A stretch of 58,036 nt of DNA from Bacteroidales bacterium (GCA_030654075.1 JAURYB010000157.1:1-58036); one strand, 5' to 3'. Shown: positions 1 to 8,681, numbered from the stretch's first letter. Notes: generated from the letters alone by a model not told the origin. Translations and numbers: made by a program.

Positions 1-38
1 AAACTAAAATAGTGTCATTTTTATAAAAATAAATTACA

Positions 39-1232
39 ATGAATCTTCACGAATACCAGGCAAAGCAGATTTTAAGCAGTTTCGGAGTTCCTGTGCCCAG
101 GGGCATTATGGCTGAAACTCTTGAACAGGCAGTTGATGCAGCTAAAGAAATTCAGAAACTTAGCGGTTCACAATTTTGTGTTGTGAAAGCCCAGATACAT
201 GCCGGTGGCCGTGGAAAAGGCGGTGGTGTGAAACTGGCAAAATCACTCGACGATGCCCGCGAAAAAGCCACAAACATATTAGGGATGCATCTTATAACCC
301 CTCAAACAGCTGCGGAGGGTAAACTTGTCCGCAAGGTTTTAATACAGGAAGATGTTTATTATCCGGGAGTTTCAGAAACCAAAGAATTTTACCTGAGCAT
401 GCTCCTGAATCGCCAGGAAGGAAAAGCCATGATTATGTACTCAACCGAGGGCGGCATGGATATTGAACATGTGGCAGAACACACCCCGGAGCTGATTTTT
501 GTTGAGATTATTGATCGTAAAGTCGGGCTTCAACCGTTTCAATGCCGTAACGTAGCATTTAACCTGGGACTATCAGGCGATGCTCACAAAAACATGGTGA
601 AATTTGTGAAAGGGATTTATGATGCTTACATGGGTGCCGATTGTTCCATGCTCGAGATAAATCCGGTTCTTAAAACCAGCGATAATAAAATTCTGGCAGT
701 CGATTGCAAAATGCGCCTCGATGACAATGCGCTTTACCGTCATCCTGACTATACCGCCATGCGCGATATACATGAAGAAGATCCTTCGGAAGTGGAAGCC
801 GGGAAATACAATCTCAATTATGTAAAACTCAACGGTAACGTAGGTTGCATGGTAAACGGAGCTGGTTTGGCAATGGCTACTATGGATATTATCAAGCAAA
901 GTGGCGGCGATCCTGCCAATTTCCTTGATGTGGGCGGTACAGCCAATGCCGAACGTGTTGAACGTGCTTTCCGTATTATCCTCAAAGATCCGGCAGTACA
1001 AGCTATCCTTGTGAATATTTTCGGTGGTATAGTTCGTTGCGACCGTGTAGCCCAGGGAATTGTTGATGCGTATAAGAATATTGGAAATATTCCGATTCCG
1101 ATCATCGTAAGGTTACAGGGAACTAATGCTGAAGAAGCAAAGGAACTTATTAATAACTCAGGACTGGCGGTTTACTCGGCTACCACCTTGCAGGAAGCAG
1201 CTGATTTGGTAAATAAGGTTTTGCAGGATTAA
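39..1232 (+). CDS. sucC: succinyl-CoA ligase (ADP-forming) beta subunit
   Basis: This 397-residue protein is the beta subunit of succinyl-CoA synthetase, which with SucD interconverts succinyl-CoA and succinate plus ATP in the cytosolic TCA or reverse TCA path. It begins with the family N-terminus MNLHEYQAK. The glycine-rich ATP-grasp segment GGRGKGGGVK lies near residue 56, MLEINPV near 203, and the CoA-ligase motifs LDVGGTANAERV and NIFGGIVRCD follow in the last third. Its length is normal for SucC (about 390). The partner sucD is not seen downstream: the next gene is convergent, so sucD must lie upstream outside the window or elsewhere. The start is the ATG shortly after an A/T-rich leader with no Shine-Dalgarno. 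Confidence 0.97.
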   Translation: MNLHEYQAKQILSSFGVPVPRGIMAETLEQAVDAAKEIQKLSGSQFCVVKAQIHAGGRGKGGGVKLAKSLDDAREKATNILGMHLITPQTAAEGKLVRKVLIQEDVYYPGVSETKEFYLSMLLNRQEGKAMIMYSTEGGMDIEHVAEHTPELIFVEIIDRKVGLQPFQCRNVAFNLGLSGDAHKNMVKFVKGIYDAYMGADCSMLEINPVLKTSDNKILAVDCKMRLDDNALYRHPDYTAMRDIHEEDPSEVEAGKYNLNYVKLNGNVGCMVNGAGLAMATMDIIKQSGGDPANFLDVGGTANAERVERAFRIILKDPAVQAILVNIFGGIVRCDRVAQGIVDAYKNIGNIPIPIIVRLQGTNAEEAKELINNSGLAVYSATTLQEAADLVNKVLQD

Positions 1233-1284
1233 ATTCTGATATATTGGATTGCTAAATATTGGATTGCAAATCCACTACTCTATG

Positions 1285-1307
1285 GGTGCGGATCGCAGAT
1301 CCGCACC
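1285..1307. repeat. perfect 10-bp palindrome downstream of sucC
   Basis: GGTGCGGATC, a GCA loop and GATCCGCACC form a perfect 10-bp hairpin 52 bp after the sucC stop. It lacks a T-run on either side, so it looks more like a small dispersed palindrome or an mRNA 3' stabilising hairpin than a terminator. Confidence 0.6.
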
Positions 1308-1315
1308 GGCAAGCC

Positions 1316-1348
1316 GCACCAGCAATGCGCACCAGCAATGCGCACCAG
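1316..1348. repeat. 13-bp tandem repeat (2.5 copies)
   Basis: The unit GCACCAGCAATGC occurs twice in a row and then as a partial GCACCAG between the sucC-side palindrome and the convergent terminator. It is noncoding simple repeat DNA. Confidence 0.8.
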
Positions 1349-1366
1349 TATCAACCAATAAAAAAA

Positions 1367-1391
1367 CGCACCTTGTGATTTGCAAGGTGCG
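1367..1391. terminator. bidirectional terminator between sucC and trpB
   Basis: CGCACCTTG (1367-1375) and CAAGGTGCG (1383-1391) make a perfect 9-bp stem with a 7-nt loop. It is flanked by six A residues on the left and a T-rich tract on the right, so it can end transcription from both convergent genes. Confidence 0.85.
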
Positions 1392-1415
1392 TTCTTCGTT
1401 TTGATTATTGTTGAT

Positions 1416-2792
1416 TTATTGAAAAGCCAACTCAATCGGATGTGTCTGCCCTTCAATATTGCACAACATGGCATCATCGAAAATAAAATTGGTAAGTTTA
1501 TTATCGAGGTATTGCTGGTAAGAATTCATATCGAAATAGCCATGGCCACTCAGGTTGAAGAGAATAGTTTTTGGTGTGTTTTCAGCTTTTGCTTTTAAAG
1601 CTTCCCTGATGGTGTATGCGATTGCATGTGAGGATTCCGGTGCCGGAAGAATTCCTTCGGCCTGCGCAAATTTTAAGCCGGCTTCGAAACATTCCAGCTG
1701 ATCGATGGCAACGGCCTCAACAATTCCTTCGTTCGCCAGCGCGCTTACCAAAGGAGCAGCACCATGATAACGCAATCCTCCGGCATGAATTCCCGGTGGA
1801 ATAAAATCATGGCCAAGTGTATGCATAGGTAGAAGTGGAGTCATGCCGGCAACATCGCCAAAATCATAACGAAAAATTCCTTTGGTAAGTTTAGGGCAGG
1901 ATGAAGGTTCAACCGCAACAAACCTGGTTTTCTTTTTGCCATCCAGATTATGCCTGATAAAAGGAAAAGAGATTCCTGCAAAATTCGATCCTCCACCTAA
2001 GCAACCGATAACCACATCAGGATAATCGCCTGCTTTTTCAAATTGCTTTTCGGCTTCAAGGCCAATAATAGTCTGGTGAAGCAGCACATGGTTCAGGACA
2101 CTTCCAAGCGCGTATTTTGTTCCCGGATCGGCAATAGCCAATTCCATGGCTTCACTGATAGCAATGCCCAGGCTGCCCGGGCTATCTGGAAATTTTGCAA
2201 GGATATCGCGTCCGGCCTGGGTTAACATGCTGGGCGAAGCATCCACTTTCCCGTTCCAGAGGTTCATCAGCATTTTACGGTAAGGTTTCTGATCGAAACT
2301 CACTTTCACCATAAAAACCTGTAAATCGATGCCGAAGTGATTACAAGCAAAACTTAAAGCGCTGCCCCATTGACCGGCACCGGTTTCGGTAGTGATTTTT
2401 TTGATGCCTTCCATCTTATTGAAGTATGCTTGCGGAATGGCCGTATTAGTTTTGTGCGAACCTGCCGGGCTGATACCTTCGTATTTATAATAGATTTTTG
2501 CGGGCGTTCCCAGCATTTTCTCCAGGTTGATAGCCCTGTACAAAGGCGAAGGTCTGAACATGCTGTATAATTCGCGCACTTCGTTGGGAATGCTGATATA
2601 ACGTTCGGTCGACATTTCCTGCTGTATCAATGCCTCAGGGAATATTGCGCTCATCGAAGCGCCATCAATTGGTTTCAGTGTTCCGGGATGTAATGGAGGC
2701 AACATTTTTCCGCCAAGGTCGGCAGCAATATTATACCATTTGTCAGGCATTTCTTCGGGTAAGAGAACAATGTTTCGTTTGTTGCTGTGCAT
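1416..2792 (-). CDS. trpB: TrpB2-type tryptophan synthase beta chain
   Basis: This is a PLP-dependent, fold-type II enzyme that joins indole and L-serine to give tryptophan. The Schiff-base lysine is K114 in GSHKTNTA, and the phosphate-binding loop GCLGGGSNF lies near residue 265. The 458-residue length and the N-terminal extension place it in the TrpB2 (TrpB-like) branch rather than the shorter (~400) TrpB1. No trpA neighbour is present, which is usual for TrpB2; such enzymes may salvage indole or serve another beta-replacement. The gene is monocistronic, convergent with sucC, and preceded by a Trp-rich leader and a terminator hairpin (2841-2993), which suggests control by tryptophan supply. 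The function in tryptophan synthesis is inferred from family membership. Confidence 0.93.
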   Translation of the reverse strand: MHSNKRNIVLLPEEMPDKWYNIAADLGGKMLPPLHPGTLKPIDGASMSAIFPEALIQQEMSTERYISIPNEVRELYSMFRPSPLYRAINLEKMLGTPAKIYYKYEGISPAGSHKTNTAIPQAYFNKMEGIKKITTETGAGQWGSALSFACNHFGIDLQVFMVKVSFDQKPYRKMLMNLWNGKVDASPSMLTQAGRDILAKFPDSPGSLGIAISEAMELAIADPGTKYALGSVLNHVLLHQTIIGLEAEKQFEKAGDYPDVVIGCLGGGSNFAGISFPFIRHNLDGKKKTRFVAVEPSSCPKLTKGIFRYDFGDVAGMTPLLPMHTLGHDFIPPGIHAGGLRYHGAAPLVSALANEGIVEAVAIDQLECFEAGLKFAQAEGILPAPESSHAIAYTIREALKAKAENTPKTILFNLSGHGYFDMNSYQQYLDNKLTNFIFDDAMLCNIEGQTHPIELAFQ

Positions 2793-2840
2793 AAAGATGT
2801 AAGTATTGAGTTAGAATATGGATGGATTAGAAACGAAAAA

Positions 2841-2861
2841 GGCACATCGTAACGATGTGCC
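2841..2861 (-). terminator. leader terminator hairpin upstream of trpB
   Basis: On the minus strand GGCACATCG, TTA and CGATGTGCC form a perfect 9-bp stem followed by TTTTTCGTTT, 49 bp before the trpB start. Placed between the predicted promoter and the gene, it would stop transcription before trpB. Its 3' arm (TACGATGTGC on the minus strand, 2842-2851) is also perfectly complementary over 10 bp to the leader segment at 2906-2915, so two mutually exclusive structures are possible. Confidence 0.75.
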
Positions 2862-2899
2862 CTTAAGTTGAGTATCTTATATTTTTTACATACCCGGGA

Positions 2900-2968
2900 T
2901 TACGCTACGATGTGCATTAGCCATCGGCGCCACCAATTATTGGAAAGGATATGTTTAAAATGAGTCAT
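2900..2968 (-). CDS. Trp-rich leader peptide (candidate trpL), 22 aa
   Basis: A 22-codon ORF begins 18 nt downstream of a predicted -7 box and ends 38 nt before the terminator hairpin. Its product is MTHFKHILSNN followed by WWRRWLMHIVA, with Trp at positions 12, 13 and 16. Trp is encoded by a single rare codon, and three in five codons is the hallmark of ribosome-mediated attenuation. The last codons (GCACATCGTA, 2906-2915) are the segment that can pair with the 3' arm of the terminator. A ribosome stalled at the Trp codons would leave that segment free; one that reaches the TAA would cover it and let the terminator form. The alternative is that the whole stretch is a copy of a dispersed intergenic palindromic element and the peptide is fortuitous. 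Confidence 0.5.
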   Translation of the reverse strand: MTHFKHILSNNWWRRWLMHIVA

Positions 2969-2985
2969 TGGATATGTTTGATATG

Positions 2986-3019
2986 CAAAGATAGAGATTT
3001 ACATTTTACGTTCAGCAAA
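2986..3019 (-). promoter_or_regulatory. promoter of trpB leader
   Basis: On the minus strand TATCTTTG (2986-2993) matches the Bacteroidetes -7 consensus TAnnTTTG, with TTTG (3016-3019) as -33 element at 22-bp spacing. Transcription would begin near 2979, giving a leader of about 187 nt. Confidence 0.5.
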
Positions 3020-3140
3020 GTGTTGCTTTTTTTTTAAAATTTAATGTCAGAATCAGAATATTAAAATTTACAAAATTATTTTAAAGAAGAATAGTAGAAA
3101 AGACTGGAAGCCTTAAATTAGCAGTAAGAAAATTAGCAAT

Positions 3141-3548
3141 ATGGAAAAAGATGAACTAACTTACAAAATTAATGGTTGTGCCATGAAGGTACATAATACA
3201 ATGGACCCTGGTTTTCAGGAAGTTATTTATCAAAGATGTCTAGCCATTGAATTAGCCAGAACGGATTTGGCCTTTCATAGAGAAAAGGAACAAACTGTAT
3301 TCTATGAAGAAATAGAAGTTGGTACGCGAAGAGCTGATTTTGTTGTTGAAGAGAAGGTGATTGTTGAACTGAAAGCTCTTGTAAACCTTGAAGATGTGCA
3401 TATTGCCCAAGCTAAAAATTATACAGTGGCGTATGATTTTCCGTTAGGCTTATTGATCAATTTTGGCAGTCAAAGCCTTCAATATAAATTATTGTTCAAT
3501 CCTAAATACTACCCCAAACCTAATTCTGGGAATCCTAAAATTCAATAA
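3141..3548 (+). CDS. GxxExxY family protein
   Basis: The 135-residue product carries the family signature G-F-Q-E-V-I-Y (GxxExxY) at residues 24-30 and a PD-(D/E)xK-like core, RADFVVEEKVIVELKA, at residues 54-69. GxxExxY proteins are small cytosolic proteins of unsettled function with a nuclease-like fold; they are common in Bacteroidetes and environmental genomes, often as solitary genes. The gene is alone here, 16 bp before the next ORF. The predicted catalytic D-ExK spacing looks intact, but no activity is established. Start: first ATG after an A/T-rich leader. Confidence 0.85.
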   Translation: MEKDELTYKINGCAMKVHNTMDPGFQEVIYQRCLAIELARTDLAFHREKEQTVFYEEIEVGTRRADFVVEEKVIVELKALVNLEDVHIAQAKNYTVAYDFPLGLLINFGSQSLQYKLLFNPKYYPKPNSGNPKIQ

Positions 3549-3578
3549 ATTCTGATTCAGACATTGTTTCAATTCCCT

Positions 3579-3586
3579 TACCTTTG
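3579..3586 (+). promoter_or_regulatory. -7 promoter box for the methyltransferase
   Basis: TACCTTTG matches TAnnTTTG. It lies 23 bp before the ATG at 3609 and inside the open frame that extends upstream of it, which supports 3609 as the start. Confidence 0.5.
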
Positions 3587-3608
3587 CGGCTACATTTATA
3601 CATTTATT

Positions 3609-4364
3609 ATGCAAACAGCCGAACGCAGCTCCGGGCACGATCCATCAGAACAGGTAATTTATAACCGATGCCTTTATGCCTACAAGGCTGCTTCCGAATT
3701 TGTGAAGGGAGATATTATCGAACTTGGCAGTGGCGAAGGTTATGGTATACAAATGCTCGCTCCACTGGCCCAACATTACCTGGCTGTCGATAAATTTGAT
3801 ACCGATATTTCGGACCATTCCAATGTGGAATTCAGGAAACAATTGCTTCCTTCGCTGGCCGGAATTGCCGATAATACTTTTGATTTTGCTGTTACTTTCC
3901 AGGTTATTGAGCATATTCAGGATGATAAAACTTTTATAAGCGAAATACACCGGGTGCTAAAACCAGGTGGAACGTTATTTCTTACAACACCAAACCGTCC
4001 CGTGTCTATCACCCGCAATCCATGGCATATCCGTGAATATACGGGTGGGGAATTGGCTGCAATGGTTGGTAAAAGCTTTGGTGCGGTTAAAGTTAAAGGC
4101 GTATTTGGCAGCCCGGTTGTAATGGAATACCACGAGCGTAACAAAGCTTCAGTACAACGCATCACCAGGTTTGATATTTTAAAACTGCAATACCGGCTTC
4201 CGCGCCAGCTGCTTCAGATACCTTATGATATTATGAACCGGTTAAACCGCCGCAAACTGATGGAAGGTAACATTGAAATTGTAAACAAAGTTTCGCTTTC
4301 CGACTTTTTTCTGAAAGATACTACCGACGATTGTTTTGATCTGTTTGTAATCGCGACGAAATAA
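3609..4364 (+). CDS. class I SAM-dependent methyltransferase
   Basis: A 251-residue methyltransferase starting at MQTAERSSGHDP. Motif I is IIELGSGEGYGIQML (about residue 38), followed by an acidic post-I residue in YLAVDKFD, and FQVIEHIQDDKTF and HRVLKPGGTLFLTTPN complete a Methyltransf_11-like core. The C-terminal third (after about residue 150) has no recognised domain. The open frame extends 15 codons upstream, but a -7 promoter box there argues against that start. The substrate cannot be told from sequence; the core resembles enzymes acting on small molecules or surface sugars. The gene is monocistronic. Confidence 0.85.
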   Translation: MQTAERSSGHDPSEQVIYNRCLYAYKAASEFVKGDIIELGSGEGYGIQMLAPLAQHYLAVDKFDTDISDHSNVEFRKQLLPSLAGIADNTFDFAVTFQVIEHIQDDKTFISEIHRVLKPGGTLFLTTPNRPVSITRNPWHIREYTGGELAAMVGKSFGAVKVKGVFGSPVVMEYHERNKASVQRITRFDILKLQYRLPRQLLQIPYDIMNRLNRRKLMEGNIEIVNKVSLSDFFLKDTTDDCFDLFVIATK

Positions 4365-4633
4365 GATCTTTCAAATAACCAGAGAGGCACGAAGGTCATG
4401 GAGGCTCACTGGGGTTTATTTATTTTTAAGAAGCTCAGAATGACTTCGCTTTACTATTTTGCGTTGAGAAACGGGTAAAGCAAAGTCCAATTGGATACAT
4501 TCCTCCATGTTACTCTGTGTTCTCAGTGCCTCCGTGGTAAAATTATTTTTAGCTAACTGCAGATGCTAAATTGAAAGACAGAAGATAATTAAGCAGAAAT
4601 TGGTTGATTTTTGATTTTATATCAACATTTTTA
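4365..4633. other. intergenic region, no gene seen
   Basis: This stretch holds no convincing ORF, RNA or hairpin. Two low-complexity segments (4378-4412 and 4505-4545, near-complementary phrases such as gaggcacgaagg and agtgcctccgtgg) resemble the short dispersed intergenic sequences frequent in this group. Confidence 0.5.
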
Positions 4634-4663
4634 TTGATCTAAAAATAATGTTCCCTATATTTG
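4634..4663 (+). promoter_or_regulatory. promoter of hppA
   Basis: TTG (4634-4636), 19 bp and TATATTTG (4656-4663) match the Bacteroidetes TTTG-N19-TAnnTTTG promoter. The predicted leader is about 35-45 nt. Confidence 0.6.
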
Positions 4664-4701
4664 GTGCATAGCAAATCAAATACGAAACCAATTTATCCCA
4701 T

Positions 4702-7158
4702 ATGTATATGAAGAGAATTATCGCACTACTGGCCATAGCTTTGGCTGCATTTCCCGTGTTTGCCAGTGAGGCCGACCTTAAAATTCCTCAGCTCAGCACT
4801 GATCAGAATAACCTTCTGCTGCTCGGTTTCCTGGTTTGCTTTGCCGGATTAGGCTTTGGATTGTACCAGTTTTTCAAAGTGAAGAATTTACGTGCTCACA
4901 AGAGTATGTTGGATGTTTCGAGTGTCATCTTCGAAACCTGTAAAACGTACCTGATTCAACAGGGAAAATTCCTGATGATACTTTTTGCATTTATTGCCGC
5001 TTGTGTTGCTTTTTACTACGGAGTTTTACAGGATGCAGGATTTGGTGGTGTTGCACTTATTCTTCTTTGGGCTGTTATCGGTATTCTGGGTTCTTATGGT
5101 GTTGCCTGGTTTGGTATTCGTATGAACACATTTGCAAACAGTCGTATGGCTTTTGCATCGCTCGAACGCAAACCCCTTAAGCTGCTCAAAATACCACTCG
5201 ATTCAGGTATGAGCATAGGTGTGGTTCTTGTTTGCGTTGAGCTGATTATGATGTTGATTATCCTGCTTTATATTCCACGTCACTTAGCCGGTGCATGTTT
5301 CATCGGGTTTGCAATTGGTGAATCTCTTGGCGCTGCTGCTTTGCGTATTGCCGGCGGTATTTTTACTAAAATTGCGGATATCGGTTCTGACCTGATGAAA
5401 GTAGTCTTCAAAATTGGAGAAGACGACCCACGTAATCCTGGCGTTATTGCTGACTGTACAGGTGACAATGCGGGGGACAGTGTTGGTCCGACTGCCGACG
5501 GTTTTGAAACTTATGGTGTAACAGGCGTTGCTCTCATTTCTTTTATTGTTTTAGCGGTAGGTACTGTTGCTGATGGTACTTTTATAGCAAATCCTGAATG
5601 GCAGGCAGCTTTCCTTACCTGGATTTTTGCCATGCGTATTTTAATGATCATAACTTCAATCGGATCATTCTATATTAACGATTTTATCAGTAAGTCTTTA
5701 TATAGTAAAGCCGATGATCTTGATTTTGAAAGACCACTCACTAACCTTGTCTGGATTACTTCGATCATGTCGATCCTGGTAACTTTTATAGCAAGTTATT
5801 TCATGGTTGGACCCTCTACCTTGATAGGTGCGTTGGATTCAAACTTATGGATTGTATTGTCTGTCATCATCAGTTGTGGAACTATTGGCGGAGCTGTTAT
5901 TCCTGAATTCACTAAAATATTTACTTCGCCAAAATCGGCCCATGTCCAGGAAATTGTAAACTCAGGGAAAGAGGGTGGAGCTTCACTTACTATTCTATCG
6001 GGTTTTGTTGGCGGCAACTTCAGTGCATTCTGGATGGGAATGGTATTCGTAGTACTCATGTTTATTGCTTATATCGCAAGTACATTTGGGCTCGACCAGT
6101 TTATGATTTACTCATCAATCTTTGCTTTTGGTTTGGTTGCTTTCGGGTTATTGGGAATGGGACCTGTTACCATTGCTGTTGACAGTTATGGACCCGTAAC
6201 CGACAATGCTCAATCGGTTTACGAACTTTCGCTGATCGAAGATGAACCAAATATTGCTGCTGAAATTGAAAAAGAATTTGGGTTTAAACCCGATTTCGAA
6301 AAGTCGAAACACTACCTTGAAGCAAATGATGGGGCTGGTAATACGTTTAAAGCAACGGCCAAACCTGTTTTGATTGGTACTGCTGTTGTTGGAGCAACCA
6401 CCATGATCTTCTCTCTCATATTGGTTATCAAAAATGTATTGAAAGTTGAACCCGAAACCATTTTAAATATCTTAAACCCATGGACAATTCTGGGCTTTCT
6501 TTGTGGTGGTTCTGTGATCTATTGGTTTACCGGAGCTTCAACCCAGGCTGTTACTGTTGGCGCTTATCGTGCGGTTGAGTTCATAAAAAAGAATATCAAT
6601 TTAGATCCGAATGCGCCTAAAAAAGCAGATGTTGAAAAATCGAAAGAGGTGGTGAAAATCTGTACTCAATATGCTCAGAAAGGGATGTTAAACATCTTTA
6701 TCGGTATATTTTCTTTTGCTTTGGCATTTGCATTTATTTCCGGTTATGAAGCTACAAGCGGGGCTACAAACGCAATTCGGTTTGCAGCTGCATCTTTCTT
6801 TGTTTCATACCTGATTTCTATAGCAATTTTTGGTTTGTTCCAGGCAATCTTTATGGCCAACGCCGGCGGCGGTTGGGATAATGCCAAAAAAGTAGTTGAA
6901 GTTGATCTGAAAATGAAAGGCACTCCTCTGCATGATGCTACAATCGTTGGCGATACAGTGGGAGATCCGTTTAAAGATACCTCTTCAGTAGCTATGAACC
7001 CGGTGATAAAATTCTCCACTCTGTTTGGACTGCTGGCTATGGAAATTGCCATTTCGCCATCTTTCCGCCCGGTGGCTCCTTATGTTGGCGTAGGATTCTT
7101 ACTTGTTGCGCTTGTATTTGTATGGCGTTCATTCTACAAAATGCGCATTGAAAAATAA
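4702..7158 (+). CDS. hppA: membrane-bound ion-pumping pyrophosphatase
   Basis: This 818-residue integral membrane protein couples pyrophosphate hydrolysis to export of H+ and/or Na+ across the inner membrane. Active-site motifs are intact: DNAGDSVGPTADGFETYG (about residues 254-271), the DSYGPVTDNAQS region near 495, and GDTVGDPFKDTSS near 753. About sixteen hydrophobic segments are spread along the chain, and an N-terminal cleavable-like segment ends FPVFAS. It is longer than the usual 660-770 residues. The segment GNTFKATAK has Lys where K+-dependent enzymes have Ala (GNTTAA), so K+-independence is inferred. The start could also be the ATG three codons later (4708); both fit. It has its own promoter and terminator. 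Confidence 0.96.
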   Translation: MYMKRIIALLAIALAAFPVFASEADLKIPQLSTDQNNLLLLGFLVCFAGLGFGLYQFFKVKNLRAHKSMLDVSSVIFETCKTYLIQQGKFLMILFAFIAACVAFYYGVLQDAGFGGVALILLWAVIGILGSYGVAWFGIRMNTFANSRMAFASLERKPLKLLKIPLDSGMSIGVVLVCVELIMMLIILLYIPRHLAGACFIGFAIGESLGAAALRIAGGIFTKIADIGSDLMKVVFKIGEDDPRNPGVIADCTGDNAGDSVGPTADGFETYGVTGVALISFIVLAVGTVADGTFIANPEWQAAFLTWIFAMRILMIITSIGSFYINDFISKSLYSKADDLDFERPLTNLVWITSIMSILVTFIASYFMVGPSTLIGALDSNLWIVLSVIISCGTIGGAVIPEFTKIFTSPKSAHVQEIVNSGKEGGASLTILSGFVGGNFSAFWMGMVFVVLMFIAYIASTFGLDQFMIYSSIFAFGLVAFGLLGMGPVTIAVDSYGPVTDNAQSVYELSLIEDEPNIAAEIEKEFGFKPDFEKSKHYLEANDGAGNTFKATAKPVLIGTAVVGATTMIFSLILVIKNVLKVEPETILNILNPWTILGFLCGGSVIYWFTGASTQAVTVGAYRAVEFIKKNINLDPNAPKKADVEKSKEVVKICTQYAQKGMLNIFIGIFSFALAFAFISGYEATSGATNAIRFAAASFFVSYLISIAIFGLFQAIFMANAGGGWDNAKKVVEVDLKMKGTPLHDATIVGDTVGDPFKDTSSVAMNPVIKFSTLFGLLAMEIAISPSFRPVAPYVGVGFLLVALVFVWRSFYKMRIEK

Positions 7159-7179
7159 AACCAACTAACCATCAATACG

Positions 7180-7212
7180 AAGCCCCGTTTAACTTTCTGA
7201 GTTGCGGGGCTT
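7180..7212 (+). terminator. terminator of hppA
   Basis: AAGCCCCG (7180-7187) pairs with CGGGGCTT (7205-7212), with a T-rich tail TTTCTTT. An inner AAC/GTT can extend the stem. It lies 21 bp after the hppA stop. Confidence 0.85.
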
Positions 7213-7304
7213 TCTTTATGCAAATATTTTGGAAAAGTGAAAACTACAGAATTAGTTTTATAATTGGCGGAATCGGAGTATTTTTGCCGCCTCGATAAGA
7301 AGAA

Positions 7305-7516
7305 AATGGTTAATGGAAAATGGGAAATAGAAAATGGAAAATGGAAAATAGAAAATAGTCCCTTTGAACCCTCTAACCCTTGCACTTCGGCTCCGCTCAG
7401 TGCCCGGTTTTTGAACTTTTGAACCATTGAACCCTTGAACCCTTGAACCAAACTAATAACGAATAACCAATAACGAATAACGATTAACGATTAACGATTA
7501 ACGATTAACGAATAAC
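7305..7516. repeat. three adjacent simple tandem repeats
   Basis: This noncoding gap between hppA and the YebC gene is built of short-period repeats: a GGAAAAT(G/A) tract (about 7305-7358), a TTGAACCC tract (about 7410-7448) and a CGATTAA/CGAATAA 7-bp tract (about 7452-7516). No gene or RNA is seen; the same motif types recur at other gene ends in this window. Confidence 0.8.
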
Positions 7517-7544
7517 CCGCACTAATAAATTTATAAAAAACACA

Positions 7545-8261
7545 ATGGGAAGAGCATTTGAATTTCGCAAAGCACGCAAAATGAAGCGGTGGGGAAATAT
7601 GGCCAGGGTTTTTACCCGCCTTGGTAAGGATATTGAAATGGCAGTTAAATCCGGTGGACCTGATCCTGCCAGCAACTCAAGGTTACGCCTGCTGATTCAG
7701 ACGGCTAAAAGCGAAAATATGCCTAAGGATAATATCGACCGTGCAATAAAACGTGCTGTTTCAAAGGATTCGTCCGATTATAAGGAAGTGGTTTACGAAG
7801 GATATGCGCCTCATGGCGTGGCAGTAGTTGTTGAAACGGCTACTGATAATCCGACCCGAACTGTGGCAAATGTGAGGATGTATTTTAATAAATATGGCGG
7901 TAGTTTTGGTACAACCGGAATGTGTGACTTCCTTTTTGATCGTAAATGTACTTTCAAAGTTGCTATGAAAGAAGGCATTGATATTGAAGAACTTGAACTT
8001 GAAATGATTGATTTCGGGTTGGATGAAATATTTGTTGATGAAGGTGAAATTGTGCTATACGCTGATTTTCACAACTTCGGTTCCATTCAGAAATACCTGG
8101 AAGACAATAAATTTGAGATCAAAACCTTTGCTTTCGAGCGCATACCTAACGATACCAAGGATTTAAACGAGGAACAGAAGGCTGATGTTGAGAAACTGAT
8201 TGAGAAAATGGAAGAGGATGATGACGTGATCAATGTGTTTCACAATATGCGGCAGGAATAG
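7545..8261 (+). CDS. YebC/PmpR (TACO1) family protein
   Basis: The 238-residue protein matches the YebC family throughout: MGRAFEFRKARKMKRW at the N-terminus, the RLGKDIEMAVKSGGPDP segment, NMPKDNIDRAIKRA near residue 60 and GGSFGTTGMCDFLFDRK near 115. Members act as cytosolic DNA-binding regulators (PmpR) and, as shown for TACO1/YebC-type proteins, as translation factors that relieve ribosome stalling. The acidic C-terminus (MEEDDDVINVFHNM) is normal. It is monocistronic after a repeat-filled gap. Which role applies here cannot be told from sequence. Confidence 0.95.
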   Translation: MGRAFEFRKARKMKRWGNMARVFTRLGKDIEMAVKSGGPDPASNSRLRLLIQTAKSENMPKDNIDRAIKRAVSKDSSDYKEVVYEGYAPHGVAVVVETATDNPTRTVANVRMYFNKYGGSFGTTGMCDFLFDRKCTFKVAMKEGIDIEELELEMIDFGLDEIFVDEGEIVLYADFHNFGSIQKYLEDNKFEIKTFAFERIPNDTKDLNEEQKADVEKLIEKMEEDDDVINVFHNMRQE

Positions 8262-8393
8262 GATTATGATTAGGTGGAAAGAAAAAAGAGGGGCGAATGG
8301 GAGAGGGGCGAAAGGGCGATCATGAATCAGGATAGCCCGTAAATCCTTGATCAAATATATTTGATACTCTAAAAAGTCTGCTTTAATCAACGA

Positions 8394-8681
8394 TTATAAT
8401 TCTGCGTTATCTGTGTGAGTATTTCTCTTTTCACGATTTGCAAAAATCAAATATAGCATAGTAATAGAAAAGACCAGTACTACAATATTGGTTGCAATAA
8501 TTGAAAAGCTGTCGATCATAATGCCATAAATCAGCCAAAGCGTTGTTCCTAACGTGGCGATCAGAAACATGGTAAGTGAGACATCTTTTGTGGATTTCGA
8601 TTTCCATGTTTTTATTACCTGGGGCAGAAAAGTGGTACACGAAAAGGCACCTGCAATAATTCCTATGATTTCGCTGTTCAT
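8394..8681 (-). CDS. SemiSWEET family sugar transporter
   Basis: A 95-residue membrane protein with three predicted transmembrane helices (about residues 5-22, 37-57 and 62-82) and the PQ-loop motif FLPQVIKTWKSKS at residues 18-30. SemiSWEETs are three-helix half-transporters that form homodimers and move sugars or related small metabolites by facilitated diffusion. Length and topology fit the family exactly. The gene follows the cysteate synthase gene on the same strand after about 90 bp and could be its distal operon member. Substrate is unknown. Confidence 0.88.
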   Translation of the reverse strand: MNSEIIGIIAGAFSCTTFLPQVIKTWKSKSTKDVSLTMFLIATLGTTLWLIYGIMIDSFSIIATNIVVLVFSITMLYLIFANREKRNTHTDNAEL

